A stretch of DNA of 64,000 nucleotides from JBNJGB01 sp051747385 (GCA_051747385.1 JBNJGB010000002.1:62001-126000); one strand, 5' to 3'; shown: positions 47,667 to 56,754, counted from the stretch's first letter. Program-made: numbers and translations. Notes: a model not told the origin generated them from the letters alone.

Positions 47667-49066
47667 GCCCGGAGCAGGGTCTCCGCCGCGGCGAAGCCCG
47701 TACCCACCGACGGATCCACGCCCACGCCCTCCAGGTAGTTGCCGGCCAGGAGCAGCGGCCCCAGGCCCGCGATCCGCTCCAGGACGCGCTCGATGCGCCT
47801 CGCGTGGCCGGGCTCGTACTGGGGGATGGCGCGCGGCCAGCGGTTCACGGCCACCGCCGTCGGCTCGCCCCGCGCGCCCACCAGGGCGGCGAGGGCCTTG
47901 CGGGCGCGGTCCACGAGGGCGCCGTCGGAGGCCTCCCTCGCGTCGGGATCCCGCGCCCCGCCGATCATGACGGTCAGCGTGACGTGGCCCTCGGGCGCCC
48001 GACCCGGGAAGATGCTGCTGTTGAACAGCACGCCCAGGATCGGCTCGTCCTCGGGGATGGGGCTGTCGCTCGCGGTGAGGAGGCCGAAGGCGTTCAGGTC
48101 GCCCTCCACCGCGTCCTCCGGGTAGCCCAGCCCGATGCTGGCCACGTGGGGGTGCGGGATGGGCTCGAGCAGGCCGGCCGCCTCCTCGTCGAGGGGCTCC
48201 AACAGGGTGGCCGCGGCCCAGGCCGGCGTGGCCAGGACCACCGCCGCCGCGTCGTAGGTCACGCCCCGTCCGTCGGCCTGCGCGTGCACGCGCCACGCCA
48301 CCGCGCCGTCGCCCTCCACGCGCTCCAGCCGGGTGACGTCGTGGCCCAGCCGCACGCGCGTGCCCAGGGCCTCCCGGATCGCGTCCGGAAGCTCGCGCAG
48401 GCCCTCGGGGAACGTGAGGAGGCCCTTCTTCCTGGGCCCGCCGTTCTTCCTCTCCTTCCGCTTGGCGAACATCCCGCGGACGAAGCCGCCGTGCTCCCGC
48501 TCCAGGTCCCGGAGCTTCGGGAAGGCGTCCACGCCCAGCTCGTCCACGCGCCCGGCGAAGACGCCCCCGACGAAGGGATCCACGAAGCCCTCGACGGCCT
48601 CCGCCCCGAGCCGTCGCCGCAGCATCTGGGCGAGGGTCTCGTCACGGGGCTCCTTCGGGGCGGAGACGAAGGGCTCCGCCAGCAGCCGGAGCTTTCCCTT
48701 CCAGGTCATCAGGCCCGAGGTGGCGAGCGCCGCCGGGTTGGACGGAAGCTCGTGGAGCCTGCCGTGGCGCCAGATGAGCCGCCGCTCGGCCTCGGGGCGG
48801 CTCTTCACCACGTGCTCCCGCAGACCCACCTCGTCGATGAGCCGGCCGATCTCCTCGGCCGAGGCCATGACCGTGGTGGGGCCGGTCTCGAAGCGGTGCC
48901 CGCCCACGACCCGGGTCCCCATCACGCCGCCGACCTCGTCGGTGCGCTCCAGCAGCATCACCGGCGCCCCGGCCCGCTGCAGCGTCCACGCGGTCGCCAG
49001 GCCGGCCACGCCCCCGCCGACCACGACGACCGGCGGTCCCTCCGGTCGCAGCGCCACCGGGCTCAC
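47624..49066 (-). CDS. hemG: Oxygen-dependent protoporphyrinogen oxidase
   Basis: 480 residues from GTG 49066 with GGAGGG upstream; this GTG overlaps the hemE stop (GTGA), so translation is coupled. The FAD motif is VVVVGGGVAGLATAWTLQRAG (about 12-32), followed by LERTDEVGGVMGT and the family-typical LPSNP..AL stretch, and a C-terminal LLAGNYLEGVGVDPSVGTGFAAAE that ends the FAD fold. It converts protoporphyrinogen IX to protoporphyrin IX in heme synthesis. The order hemE-hemG is common. Overlap with the convergent lipase gene is 43 bases. Confidence 0.95.
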   Translation of the reverse strand: MSPVALRPEGPPVVVVGGGVAGLATAWTLQRAGAPVMLLERTDEVGGVMGTRVVGGHRFETGPTTVMASAEEIGRLIDEVGLREHVVKSRPEAERRLIWRHGRLHELPSNPAALATSGLMTWKGKLRLLAEPFVSAPKEPRDETLAQMLRRRLGAEAVEGFVDPFVGGVFAGRVDELGVDAFPKLRDLEREHGGFVRGMFAKRKERKNGGPRKKGLLTFPEGLRELPDAIREALGTRVRLGHDVTRLERVEGDGAVAWRVHAQADGRGVTYDAAAVVLATPAWAAATLLEPLDEEAAGLLEPIPHPHVASIGLGYPEDAVEGDLNAFGLLTASDSPIPEDEPILGVLFNSSIFPGRAPEGHVTLTVMIGGARDPDAREASDGALVDRARKALAALVGARGEPTAVAVNRWPRAIPQYEPGHARRIERVLERIAGLGPLLLAGNYLEGVGVDPSVGTGFAAAETLLRAQNPSSASASATSR

Positions 49067-50109
49067 GGGGTCCCTCCGAAGGCCTCGCCGAACTCCTTCG
49101 CGGCGTCCACGAAGGCCTTGGCCGTCTCCACCGTGGCGTCCGGCGTGATGCCGTGGCCCAGGTTCATGACGTGCCCGGGGTCCGGGCCGTAGCTCTCCAG
49201 GCACTCCCGCACGGACTCCCGGATGACGGGGATGGGCGCCCGGAGGATGGCCGGGTCCACGTTGCCCTGCAGGGCCTGGCTGTCGCCGATCCGCGCCCGG
49301 ACGTCGGCCAGGGGCGTCCGCCAGTCCACGCTGAGGACGTCGCAGGGGAGCATCGAGAGCTCGTCCAGGAGGTGCGCGCCGCCGTTCACGTAGACGATGG
49401 TCGGCACGCCCGTGTCCCGGATGTCCTCCAGGATGCGGGTCAGCCAGCGCCCCGAGAAGCGCTGCCAGCGGGCGGGGTCGAGCAGGCCGCCCCAGCTGTC
49501 GAAGAGCTGGACCGCGTCGCAGCCCGCCTCGATCTGCCGCCGCAGGTAGGCGGAGACGACCGTGGAGACGCCGTCGAGGAGGCGCTCGAGGGCCTCCGGC
49601 TCGCCGTACATCAGGGACTTCAGCTCGTGGTGGTGCCGGCTGCTGCCGCCCTCGACCAGGTAGCTTGCAAGGGTCCAGGGGGATCCGGAAAAGCCCAACA
49701 GCGGGAGGCTATCGCCCAGCTCGCGCCGGATGAGCTCCACGGCCTCGTAGACGTAGCCCACCTCGTCGGCGACCCCGGCGTCCATGCGCAGCCGATCGAC
49801 GCCGGCCGCGTCCCGGACCGGCGGGGCCACGTTCGGCCCGCCCTCGAACCACACCTTCGCGCCCATGGGCTCCAGGGGCACCAGGATGTCGCTGAAGAGG
49901 ATCGCCGCGTCCGCCCCGAGCTGATCGAGGGGCATCATGGTGACCTCGCAGGCCAGCTCCGGCGTGCGGCACAGCTCCATGAAGGAGACCTTCTTCCGCA
50001 CGGCCTGGTAGGTGGCCTGGTAGCGGCCGGCCTGGCGCATGAGCCAGACAGGCGGACGATCCACCGGCTCGCGGCGGCAGGCGTTGAGGAACCGGGTGAT
50101 GGCGTCCAT
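49063..50109 (-). CDS. hemE: Uroporphyrinogen decarboxylase
   Basis: 348 residues from ATG 50109 with AGGAGT upstream. Signatures: RPPVWLMRQAGRY (about 18-30; the PVWxMRQAGR motif), LLGFSGSPWTLASYLVEGG (about 140-158) and ALQGNVDP near the C-terminus. It removes four carboxyl groups from uroporphyrinogen III. First gene of the hemE-hemG operon; on the minus strand a TACACT-like -10 lies about 20 bases upstream. The region upstream holds two triple-hairpin repeats. Confidence 0.97.
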   Translation of the reverse strand: MDAITRFLNACRREPVDRPPVWLMRQAGRYQATYQAVRKKVSFMELCRTPELACEVTMMPLDQLGADAAILFSDILVPLEPMGAKVWFEGGPNVAPPVRDAAGVDRLRMDAGVADEVGYVYEAVELIRRELGDSLPLLGFSGSPWTLASYLVEGGSSRHHHELKSLMYGEPEALERLLDGVSTVVSAYLRRQIEAGCDAVQLFDSWGGLLDPARWQRFSGRWLTRILEDIRDTGVPTIVYVNGGAHLLDELSMLPCDVLSVDWRTPLADVRARIGDSQALQGNVDPAILRAPIPVIRESVRECLESYGPDPGHVMNLGHGITPDATVETAKAFVDAAKEFGEAFGGTP

Positions 50110-50195
50110 GGGGCACTCCTAGGAGTCTGTAGTGTATTGCGGACCGAGCGAGCCCGAGACGATTTCGTCCAGATCGGCGTTCGACGGTTCCGTTG

Positions 50196-50259
50196 GCAGC
50201 GCGGAGCGCTGCCGCGCTGGCCCGAAGGGCCAGGAGAGCCGGCGACCAAAGGGAGCCGG
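50196..50259. repeat. Triple mini-hairpin element, copy 1
   Basis: Stem 1 GCAGCGC/GCGCTGC (loop GGA), stem 2 CTGGCCC/GGGCCAG (loop GAA), then GAGAGCCGG and a weaker CCGGC/GCCGG stem. Identical over 64 bases to copy 2. Confidence 0.85.
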
Positions 50260-50297
50260 GGAACCAGTAGGTTCGGCGGAGGGTTCTCGGGCGTCGA

Positions 50298-50361
50298 GCA
50301 GCGCGGAGCGCTGCCGCGCTGGCCCGAAGGGCCAGGAGAGCCGGCGACCAAAGGGAGCCGG
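50298..50361. repeat. Triple mini-hairpin element, copy 2
   Basis: 64-base identical copy, 38 bases after copy 1, in the 396-base gene-free spacer 50110-50505. Confidence 0.85.
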
Positions 50362-50505
50362 AGGGCGGAAGCGGCCGGGAGTCGCGACGGGAGCATATGC
50401 GCTACAGGCTCCGCAGCACCGGGGGGTGTCGAGCCGGGGATTAGCACGGCCCTCGCGACCTCGTCCAACCCTGCTTGTACGGCGCGGCCCGGGCCGCGTC
50501 GCAGG

Positions 50506-51042
50506 TCACTCGCCGCCCTCTCCGGCGGCGTCGCGCCACATGCGGGCGATGGACGCGTGGGTGGGGTTGTCCTCCGGCGCGTTCGTGCAGTCGTAGCGAC
50601 GGCACTCCAGGGGGCGGGCCTCGTAGATCCCGCAGCCTCCGTCCCCGTAGAAGATGCAGGTACCGCGGAAGGCCTGGTACAGCACGTCCACCCGCGTCGC
50701 GGGCTCCACGAGGGGCTCCCCGTCCCGCCCGACCTTGGCCGGGGCGAAGACGTGCACGCGCTCGCCGTCCACCTCGATCCAGTCCACGACGAGGTACGTG
50801 CGGACGAAGTCGTCCGGGGTCATGTCGCGGAGTTCCGCGGCCCGCTCGACCCCTCCCGGGGCGAACCATCCCGGGCTGGACCGGCAGCAGAGCCCGCGCC
50901 GGATGCAGCCCAGGGACGGATCCGGGTGGGGCTGGGGCTCCTCGAGGTCCCAGTACGGGTTCTCCACGTCCGGCCGCCCCTCCAGGTGGATCGTCCGCTC
51001 GCTCCGGACCGCGCGGGTCCTCTTCGGCGCGTCGCCCCCCAC
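50506..51042 (-). CDS. YkgJ-type cysteine-cluster protein
   Basis: 178 residues from GTG 51042, two bases after the upstream stop (no other start in frame fits). Cys pattern: GCIRRGLCC (about 48-56) and GTCIFYGDGGCGIYEARPLECRRYDC (about 128-153), matching the YkgJ/Fe-S or Zn cluster family (UPF0153). The function of the family is not established; it may chelate zinc or iron or carry an Fe-S cluster. It is in one operon with the small secreted protein gene upstream. The ribosome site is weak, so coupled translation is likely. Confidence 0.85.
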   Translation of the reverse strand: MGGDAPKRTRAVRSERTIHLEGRPDVENPYWDLEEPQPHPDPSLGCIRRGLCCRSSPGWFAPGGVERAAELRDMTPDDFVRTYLVVDWIEVDGERVHVFAPAKVGRDGEPLVEPATRVDVLYQAFRGTCIFYGDGGCGIYEARPLECRRYDCTNAPEDNPTHASIARMWRDAAGEGGE

Positions 51043-51044
51043 GG

Positions 51045-51491
51045 TCAGAGCGAGTTCGCGACGATGTACCAGTGCCCCCGGCGCTTCTCGAAGCGCACCG
51101 GCACCGGCATCCGATCGGAGTGGTCCTGGTCCTTCACGAACAACCGCACCCGCTCCTCCCCGTCGCCGGTCCGCCGCGCGACCTCGAACTCGGGCGGATC
51201 CTCGGACGTCAGATACCAGGAGGCCTGCTCCCGGAAGCGGCTCCACTCGTAGCGCTCGATGGCGTCCCGCTGCATGGCGTTCTGGCGCTTCGCGGGGTGG
51301 ACCGTCTCCAGGTAGGCCTCGAAGTCGTCGCTCAGGGCCGCCCGGAACGCGCGCTTCAGCACCGCCTCGGCCGTGTCGTCCGCGGGGCGGACGACGCCCG
51401 AACCCCTCCTCGCGGAGGCGTCGCTCGTCGGCCCGAGCGTCAGCGCGAGCGCCACCACCACGACGCCCGACACACCGACACGGATGCCCAT
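51045..51491 (-). CDS. Small secreted protein, unknown family
   Basis: 148 residues from ATG 51491 with AGGAGGGAG upstream. A signal peptide (VGVSGVVVVALALTLGPTSDASA) is clear. The mature part begins with a helical segment (AEAVLKRAFRAALSDDFEAYLETVHPAKRQN) and ends in beta-strands (RVRLFVKDQDH, VPVRFEKRRGHWYIVANSL), resembling small alpha+beta NTF2-like folds, but I do not assign it. No catalytic motif. Operon with the YkgJ-type gene; divergent from the J-like gene. Confidence 0.75.
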   Translation of the reverse strand: MGIRVGVSGVVVVALALTLGPTSDASARRGSGVVRPADDTAEAVLKRAFRAALSDDFEAYLETVHPAKRQNAMQRDAIERYEWSRFREQASWYLTSEDPPEFEVARRTGDGEERVRLFVKDQDHSDRMPVPVRFEKRRGHWYIVANSL

Positions 51492-51697
51492 CGCTCCCTC
51501 CTGGATGCAGGCCACCCCTGCAGGGTATCGGGGCCTGCGCGGCTCCGGCAACCACGCGCGACCCGGGCCCCCCGGTTACTGCGCCCGGGTGATGGTCCGG
51601 GCAACGGGTGCCCGGATCCGGGATGATGCGTGTGGAACCGCACAGGATACTGCACGACACCCGCCCGGTGAAGGGGGCTGAGCTGGGCCGTGAGCGC

Positions 51698-53134
51698 ATG
51701 GCATTCGACCGCGCGCTGCGCGTGCTGGGCGTCGACGGGGACGCCGGCCCGCGAGAGGCGAAGCGCGCCTACCTGCTGCTGCTCCAGCGCTACGGCCCGG
51801 AGCCGGCGCCGGAGATCCGGCGGAAGCTGACGGCGGCCTGGGAGACCCTCCGGGATCCCGAGAGCTGGACCCAGCGCCCCCGCCGGCGCGTCGTCCGTGG
51901 GCGCGTCCAGGGCGCCCCGCCGGTGGACGACCGGGTCGACGTATCCGTCGTCGCGCCGCTGCCCCGCCGCAGCGAGCCGGTCTGGAGCGACCGCTCCGGG
52001 AGCGCGCCGGAGACGCCGCCGGCGGCTCCACGGGGTGCTCGCCGGCCCACGTCCTCGCCTCCGCGCGCGCGCCCGGCCGACGCGGCCCGCGAGCTGGAGG
52101 CGGCCCTCGGGCGACTCGCCTCGGTGCACGACACCATCGATGCGGACGCGCTCCACTCGGCGATCGTCGACGGGTCGCCCGAGGAGGTCGCCCAGATCCT
52201 GCAGCACCTGGCCTTCCGGGGTCGGGTGGCGGCCGCCAGGGACACGACGGTCACCCTCCTGCGCCTGATGAGCGGCCACCCCGAGCGACGCTGGCTGGAG
52301 CCCCGGGCGGTGCTTCGCCTGGCCCTCAAGCTGCAGGAGCATGGGTCCGACCACGACGGGGCCCTGCCGGCGGCGCGCGACGTGCTGGCAGCCCTGGCGA
52401 AATGGCGCTCCCGTCTCGGGCCCGACCGGGTGGTCCTGGAGCCCGCCACGGCGGATCGCCTGCGCTGGTGCCGGGACCTCGCGTCGCTCCCGGTCGACTT
52501 CCCAGCCGACCTCCGGACCGCGATCGCGCGGGCCGTCGGCCGGGGGACGCCAGCGGTGGCCGGCCCGGCCCTTCGCGACTGGGCGACCCGTCACAAGCGC
52601 CGGGCGAGGACGATCCGGCGACTGCTCGAGGATCACGCCCCGTCACTGGTGCCCCTGTACGGCCACCACCTCGACGTACCCGCCACCCGCCGAGGGGTGG
52701 ATCCCTCCGCCACGACGCGCCGCACGCGCCGCGCGGATCCGGACGCCGCCGTCCGTGCGCCCGCCGTCCCGCGGTGGGGCCTGCCGGCGCTCCTCGCCAC
52801 GGTCGCCGTCGCGGCCGTGCTCTGGGTGATGGCGAACCGCAGCGTCGGCGGGGAGGCGCTCGATCCCGCCCTGTGGTCGGCCCGCGCGCAGATCTGCAAG
52901 CAGGCGGGGGCGGACGAGCCCGCGTGCGCCTGGGCGCGGGTCGTCACCCGCGGCCTCGCGGACGAGGACTGCTCCGTCCTGGAGCGCGCCCTCCCCCGCC
53001 TCGAGGGCGAAATCCGGCAGATGACCCGCCCCGGGTCCCTCGCCCGCCTGGACGCCGAGGGCCGCGAGCGCCTCGAGGGCGCAGAGGCCGCCCTGCTGGA
53101 GCGCCACGCTGCACGTTGCTCCGCCGCACGGTAG
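51698..53134 (+). CDS. J-domain-like membrane protein without HPD motif
   Basis: 478 residues from the ATG at 51698. An upstream in-frame ATG at 51623 would add about 25 residues with poor GC3 usage, so it was rejected, though the ribosome site here is weak. Residues 1-52 resemble a J domain (FDRALRVLGVDGDAGPREAKRAYLLLLQRY to LTAAWETLRDPES), but the HPD loop that stimulates DnaK reads YGPE. A long Ala/Arg/Pro-rich helical region follows, and a membrane segment (LPALLATVAVAAVLWVMA, about 366-383) with a C-terminal tail of about 95 residues. DnaK activation is unlikely; a scaffold role is inferred. Confidence 0.75.
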   Translation: MAFDRALRVLGVDGDAGPREAKRAYLLLLQRYGPEPAPEIRRKLTAAWETLRDPESWTQRPRRRVVRGRVQGAPPVDDRVDVSVVAPLPRRSEPVWSDRSGSAPETPPAAPRGARRPTSSPPRARPADAARELEAALGRLASVHDTIDADALHSAIVDGSPEEVAQILQHLAFRGRVAAARDTTVTLLRLMSGHPERRWLEPRAVLRLALKLQEHGSDHDGALPAARDVLAALAKWRSRLGPDRVVLEPATADRLRWCRDLASLPVDFPADLRTAIARAVGRGTPAVAGPALRDWATRHKRRARTIRRLLEDHAPSLVPLYGHHLDVPATRRGVDPSATTRRTRRADPDAAVRAPAVPRWGLPALLATVAVAAVLWVMANRSVGGEALDPALWSARAQICKQAGADEPACAWARVVTRGLADEDCSVLERALPRLEGEIRQMTRPGSLARLDAEGRERLEGAEAALLERHAARCSAAR

Positions 53135-53189
53135 CCGCCTTCCTACTCGCCGAGGCATCGAACGTGCTCCTCCAGGAGCACGAGCCGAT

Positions 53190-54050
53190 CTACCCCCGAA
53201 GGAGGACGCGGGCCTCGTCCGGGCCGGCGATCTCGCGGCCGGCTTCGCGCGCCACGTCCGCCAGCGCCTCGATGAGGGGGCCGTTGGAGTCCACCTTGTC
53301 GCCCGACGGCAGGTAGAAGGTGTCCTCGACGCCCGTGCGCAGGTGGCCGCCCAGCTCGGCGGTGCGCCGGTGGACGTCCCAGACCTCCCCGCGGCCGATG
53401 GCGATGGTCTGCCAGTGCGCGCCCTCGGGCATCTCCTCGATGAGCAGGGGCAGCCACTCCGCCTTGGCGGGCATGCCCGAGGCGACGCCCATGACCAGGG
53501 AGATGTGCACCGGCGGCTTCAGCATGTCGTTGTGCAGGTACAGCCCGACGCTGCGCACGATGCCCGTGTCGAAGCACTCGCACTCGGGCACGACGCCGCG
53601 CTCCTCCATGGCGTCGAGGAAGCGCTTCACCTTGGGGACGTTGTTGTCGAACAGCAGCGGCGGCCAGGCCCAGGAGCCGTCGCGCCGCGTCTTCAGGTAG
53701 TTCAGGGAGCCCGCGTTGAGGGCGGCCATCTCGGGGCGCACCCGGTCGAGGCAGGCCACGGGACCGGAGATGTCGTCGCCCAGGACGCCCGTGGACATGT
53801 TGATGACGATCTGCGGGACCTCGGCGCGGATGGCGTCGCAGACGGCCCCCGCCACGTCCGGCTCCCAGCTCGGCATGTGCCCCATGCCCGGCTGCTGGCT
53901 GCGGAAGTGCACGTGGACGATCGAGGCCCCGGCGTCGTAGGCGCGGCGGGCCTCCCGGGCCATCTCCTCCGGCGTCACGGGCACGGGGTGCTTCTTCGGG
54001 TTGGTCAGCACGCCGGTGAGCGCGCACGTCAGGACGGCCTTGTCGCTCAT
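53190..54050 (-). CDS. Beta-keto acid cleavage enzyme (BKACE, DUF849)
   Basis: 286 residues from ATG 54050 (GGGAGGTG upstream). The metal site is SIVHVHFR (about 43-50; HVH), then INMSTGVLG, PEMAALNAGSLNY and LPLLIEEMPEGAHWQTIAIGR towards the C-terminus. The BKACE fold and length match the family, which cleaves beta-keto acids with acetyl-CoA into acetoacetate and a CoA ester (as in lysine fermentation, kce). The exact substrate is not clear from sequence. The promoter candidate at 54069-54097 would give a very short leader. Confidence 0.93.
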   Translation of the reverse strand: MSDKAVLTCALTGVLTNPKKHPVPVTPEEMAREARRAYDAGASIVHVHFRSQQPGMGHMPSWEPDVAGAVCDAIRAEVPQIVINMSTGVLGDDISGPVACLDRVRPEMAALNAGSLNYLKTRRDGSWAWPPLLFDNNVPKVKRFLDAMEERGVVPECECFDTGIVRSVGLYLHNDMLKPPVHISLVMGVASGMPAKAEWLPLLIEEMPEGAHWQTIAIGRGEVWDVHRRTAELGGHLRTGVEDTFYLPSGDKVDSNGPLIEALADVAREAGREIAGPDEARVLLRG

Positions 54051-54068
54051 CGTTCACCTCCCGCGCCA

Positions 54069-54097
54069 TGTTCAGCACAGCGGGCGGGCGATGACAA
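54069..54097 (-). promoter_or_regulatory. Candidate sigma-70 promoter of the BKACE gene
   Basis: On the minus strand TTGTCA (54097-54092), 17 bases, TGAACA (54074-54069). Weak -10; prediction only. Confidence 0.35.
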
Positions 54098-54192
54098 CCG
54101 GGCCTCCCCCGCCCAAATCCGCCGACTGGGCCGAGCACCGAGCGCGCCGAGGCGGGTCCAGGTGCAAGGAAACGTGGCCGATTCGCGCGGAT

Positions 54193-54258
54193 GCGCGGCG
54201 AAGCCGCGCGGCGGCTGGCCCCCAGGGCCAGCGAGAGCCGGGGTGCTTTGCACCCCGG
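54193..54258. repeat. Triple mini-hairpin element, copy 3 (diverged)
   Basis: Stem 1 GCGCGGC/GCCGCGC (loop GAA), stem 2 CTGGCCC/GGGCCAG (loop CCA), then GAGAGCCGG and stem 3 CCGGGGTGC/GCACCCCGG (loop TTT). Same layout as 50196-50361 but with different bases that keep the stems paired. Lies in the 313-base spacer 54051-54363. Confidence 0.75.
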
Positions 54259-54363
54259 AGTAGCAGAGCTACCTCGAGCACGAATCGGTGACGGTGACGC
54301 CGCAGATGGGCCCGAATCGGTGGGCGAATGCCGGAACAGGCGGCGGATTGGGGCCCCGGGAGG

Positions 54364-56664
54364 TCAGACCCGCGGGACGAGGTCCTCGGCACGCCAGGGG
54401 CCGCCGGTCTCCAGGTAGCTCTCCGCGGTCACCTCGTCCACGGGTCGCGAGAAGAGATAGCCCTGCACGACGGGGCAGCTCATCCGCCGGAGCGCGCGGA
54501 GCTGCTCCACGGTCTCGACGCCCTCCGCCACGACCCGGAGGCCCATGCTGTCCGCCATGCCGATGATGGTGCGGACGATGGTCTCCTTGTCGGGGTCCGA
54601 CTCCAGGTCGCGCACGAAGGAGCGGTCGATCTTCAGGATGTCCACCGGATAGCGGTGGAGATAGCCCAGGGAGGAGTAGCCCGTCCCGAAGTCGTCCACG
54701 GCCAGGTGGATCCCCAGCTCGCGGAGCAGCTTCAGGTTGTCCGAGGTGCAGGCGGTGTCGGCCATGAGCGCGCTCTCGGTGATCTCGATGCACAGGGCGC
54801 TCGGCGGGAGCCCGGTGTCGTCGAGCACCTCCACCACGTAGGGCACGAGGTCCGGGCACGCGAACTGGACGCTGGAGAGGTTCACCGACATCCGGAGGCC
54901 GCCCATGTGCGGGAACCGCTCGCGCCAGCGCTGGAGCCGCGCGCAGGCCGTCCGCACGACCCAGCGATCCATCTCCACCACCAGGCCGCTCTCCTCGGCC
55001 ATGGGCACGGGCGAGATGCGGCCCCGCTGCGGATGCGTCCACCGGACCAGCGCCTCGAACCCGTCGATCCGCCCCGTGGCGATCTCCACCACGGGCTGGT
55101 AGGCGACGTGGAGCTGATCGTCCTGGTCGAGGGCGCGCCGCAGGTCCGTCTGGAGCTCCAGCAGCGCCACGGCCTCGGAGTGCATGTCCGGGGCGAACTC
55201 CTCGCAGCGGTCCTTTCCCAGGGCCTTGGCGCGGTACATGGCGATGTCCGCGTCCCGAAGCACGTCGTCGGCGGACTCGTAGGAGCCGGCGCCGGGAGCC
55301 AGGCCGATGCTGGCGGTCACGTAGACCTCGCGCCCGCCCAGGAGGAACGGCTTCGACATGTGGTCGCGGACGCGCTCCACCACCCCGTCCACGTCGTCGG
55401 GATAGTCGATCCCGTCGAGCAGGATGGCGAACTCGTCGCCGCCGAGGCGCGCGGCCGTGTCGGAGGGGCGGAGGCCGTGCTGCAGGCGCCTCGCGACGGC
55501 GGTCAGGAGCTCGTTGCCGGCCAGGTGCCCGAGGCTGTCGTTGATCACCTTGAAGCGGTCCAGATCGAGGAAGAGGACGGCGTAGCGGCTCTCCCCGGTC
55601 CGGCGGCTGCGCATGATGGCGTGCTCGAGGCGATCCAGGAACAGGGCGCGGTTCGGCAGGCCCGTCAGCGCGTCGTGGAGCGCCGCGTGCTCGAACTCGC
55701 GCTCCACCATCTTGCGGCTGGTGATGTCCGACTGGGAGCCGGCCATCCGCAGCGGCTCGCCGCCCTCGTCGCGCACGGCGAGGCCCCGGGTCAGGACCCA
55801 GCGATAGGTTCCGTCCTCGTGGAGGATCCGATGCTCGCTCTCGAAGTGCGCCGTGGCGCCGGCCAGGTGCGCGTCCAGCTCGGCGCGTACGCGCTCCCGA
55901 TCGTCCGGGTGCAGTCGACAGAGCCACGCGCTGGGGCTGCGCTCCGGCCGCTCCGGGTCGAGGCCCAGCATCTCCTTCCAGCGCGGCGAGTAGTAGACCT
56001 CGTGGGTCCGCATGTTCCAGTCGAAGATGCCGTCGTTGGCGCCGCGCGTCGCCAGGGCGTAGCGCTCCTCGCTCTCCCGGAGGGCCTCGCGCGTCGAGCG
56101 CAGGCGGCCGAGAGTCTCCCGCATGTTCCGATCCGCGAGGAGCAGCAGGAGGCCCAGCACCACGAAGAACGAGTTCATCCCGGCCCACAGGAACCCGGAG
56201 ACGGCCGGGTCGAGGTCGTCGGGCAGGAGTCCGGCCTCCGCCGCGTTCACCATGCCCCAGCCGACGGCGATGCTCGCGGCCGCGGTCCCCAGGGCCGCCC
56301 GGCCGCCGAGGAGCACGCCGGCCATGACGATGGAGATCGCGTAGGTCCCGTACAACGCCCCGCCGAGGCCGTCGAAGAGCAGGACGGACGCCGTCGTGAG
56401 CAGGAAGACGACCGTGACCAGGCCCATCGCGGCGACCTCCGCGTGCCCCCGGCGGAGGACGCGCAGGAGGCCGATCGACGAGACGCCGAGCACCAGGAAC
56501 GGGGCCGCGACCGTCACGCCGGGAGCCGCCAGGGCGTAGATCGGGCCACACACCAGCGCGACACCGGCCATCGCCAGCAGCACGGTGTTCAGCAGCCGCG
56601 CCACGCGTGCGCGCTCGTCGTCGTAGATCGGAGGCGCGAGCCATGACTCGAGCCGGTCGCGCAA
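54364..56664 (-). CDS. Membrane-bound PAS-GGDEF-EAL c-di-GMP enzyme
   Basis: 766 residues from TTG 56664 with GGAGGG three bases upstream. About six membrane segments fill residues 20-185, then a coiled linker and a PAS domain (RYALATRGANDGIFDWNM to QSDITSR, about 207-335) with PAC features. The GGDEF domain has the intact motif RLGGDEF (about 425-431), so cyclase activity is likely. The EAL domain has FEALVRW (about 555), DDFGTGYSSL and EGVET, all catalytic acidic residues present. It probably makes or breaks c-di-GMP in response to a signal sensed by the membrane/PAS part. Divergent from the EamA gene across an inverted repeat. Confidence 0.93.
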   Translation of the reverse strand: MRDRLESWLAPPIYDDERARVARLLNTVLLAMAGVALVCGPIYALAAPGVTVAAPFLVLGVSSIGLLRVLRRGHAEVAAMGLVTVVFLLTTASVLLFDGLGGALYGTYAISIVMAGVLLGGRAALGTAAASIAVGWGMVNAAEAGLLPDDLDPAVSGFLWAGMNSFFVVLGLLLLLADRNMRETLGRLRSTREALRESEERYALATRGANDGIFDWNMRTHEVYYSPRWKEMLGLDPERPERSPSAWLCRLHPDDRERVRAELDAHLAGATAHFESEHRILHEDGTYRWVLTRGLAVRDEGGEPLRMAGSQSDITSRKMVEREFEHAALHDALTGLPNRALFLDRLEHAIMRSRRTGESRYAVLFLDLDRFKVINDSLGHLAGNELLTAVARRLQHGLRPSDTAARLGGDEFAILLDGIDYPDDVDGVVERVRDHMSKPFLLGGREVYVTASIGLAPGAGSYESADDVLRDADIAMYRAKALGKDRCEEFAPDMHSEAVALLELQTDLRRALDQDDQLHVAYQPVVEIATGRIDGFEALVRWTHPQRGRISPVPMAEESGLVVEMDRWVVRTACARLQRWRERFPHMGGLRMSVNLSSVQFACPDLVPYVVEVLDDTGLPPSALCIEITESALMADTACTSDNLKLLRELGIHLAVDDFGTGYSSLGYLHRYPVDILKIDRSFVRDLESDPDKETIVRTIIGMADSMGLRVVAEGVETVEQLRALRRMSCPVVQGYLFSRPVDEVTAESYLETGGPWRAEDLVPRV

Positions 56665-56692
56665 GGTCCCTCCAGGTCAGAGGCAGGGGGTA

Positions 56693-56740
56693 CGAACGTC
56701 TCAACGGGACATTCGTCCGATTTCTTGAGTCCGACGTTCG
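56693..56740. repeat. Broken inverted repeat between GGDEF-EAL and EamA genes
   Basis: CGAACGTC (56693-56700) pairs with GACGTTCG (56733-56740), and an inner TCAA/TTGA pair adds four bases, over a 48-base span in the 90-base divergent spacer. Possible operator or hairpin. Confidence 0.4.
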
Positions 56741-56754
56741 GGTAGTCTCTCGAC

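Noticed and set aside
51608..51697. Longer N-terminus for the J-like protein
   Set aside because: Codons there have unusual A/T third positions and the ribosome site is poor; the J-like similarity starts at 51698.
54238..54258. Hairpin CCGGGGTGC/GCACCCCGG as a terminator of the GGDEF-EAL gene
   Set aside because: It has no T-run on either side and fits better as the third stem of the triple-hairpin element.
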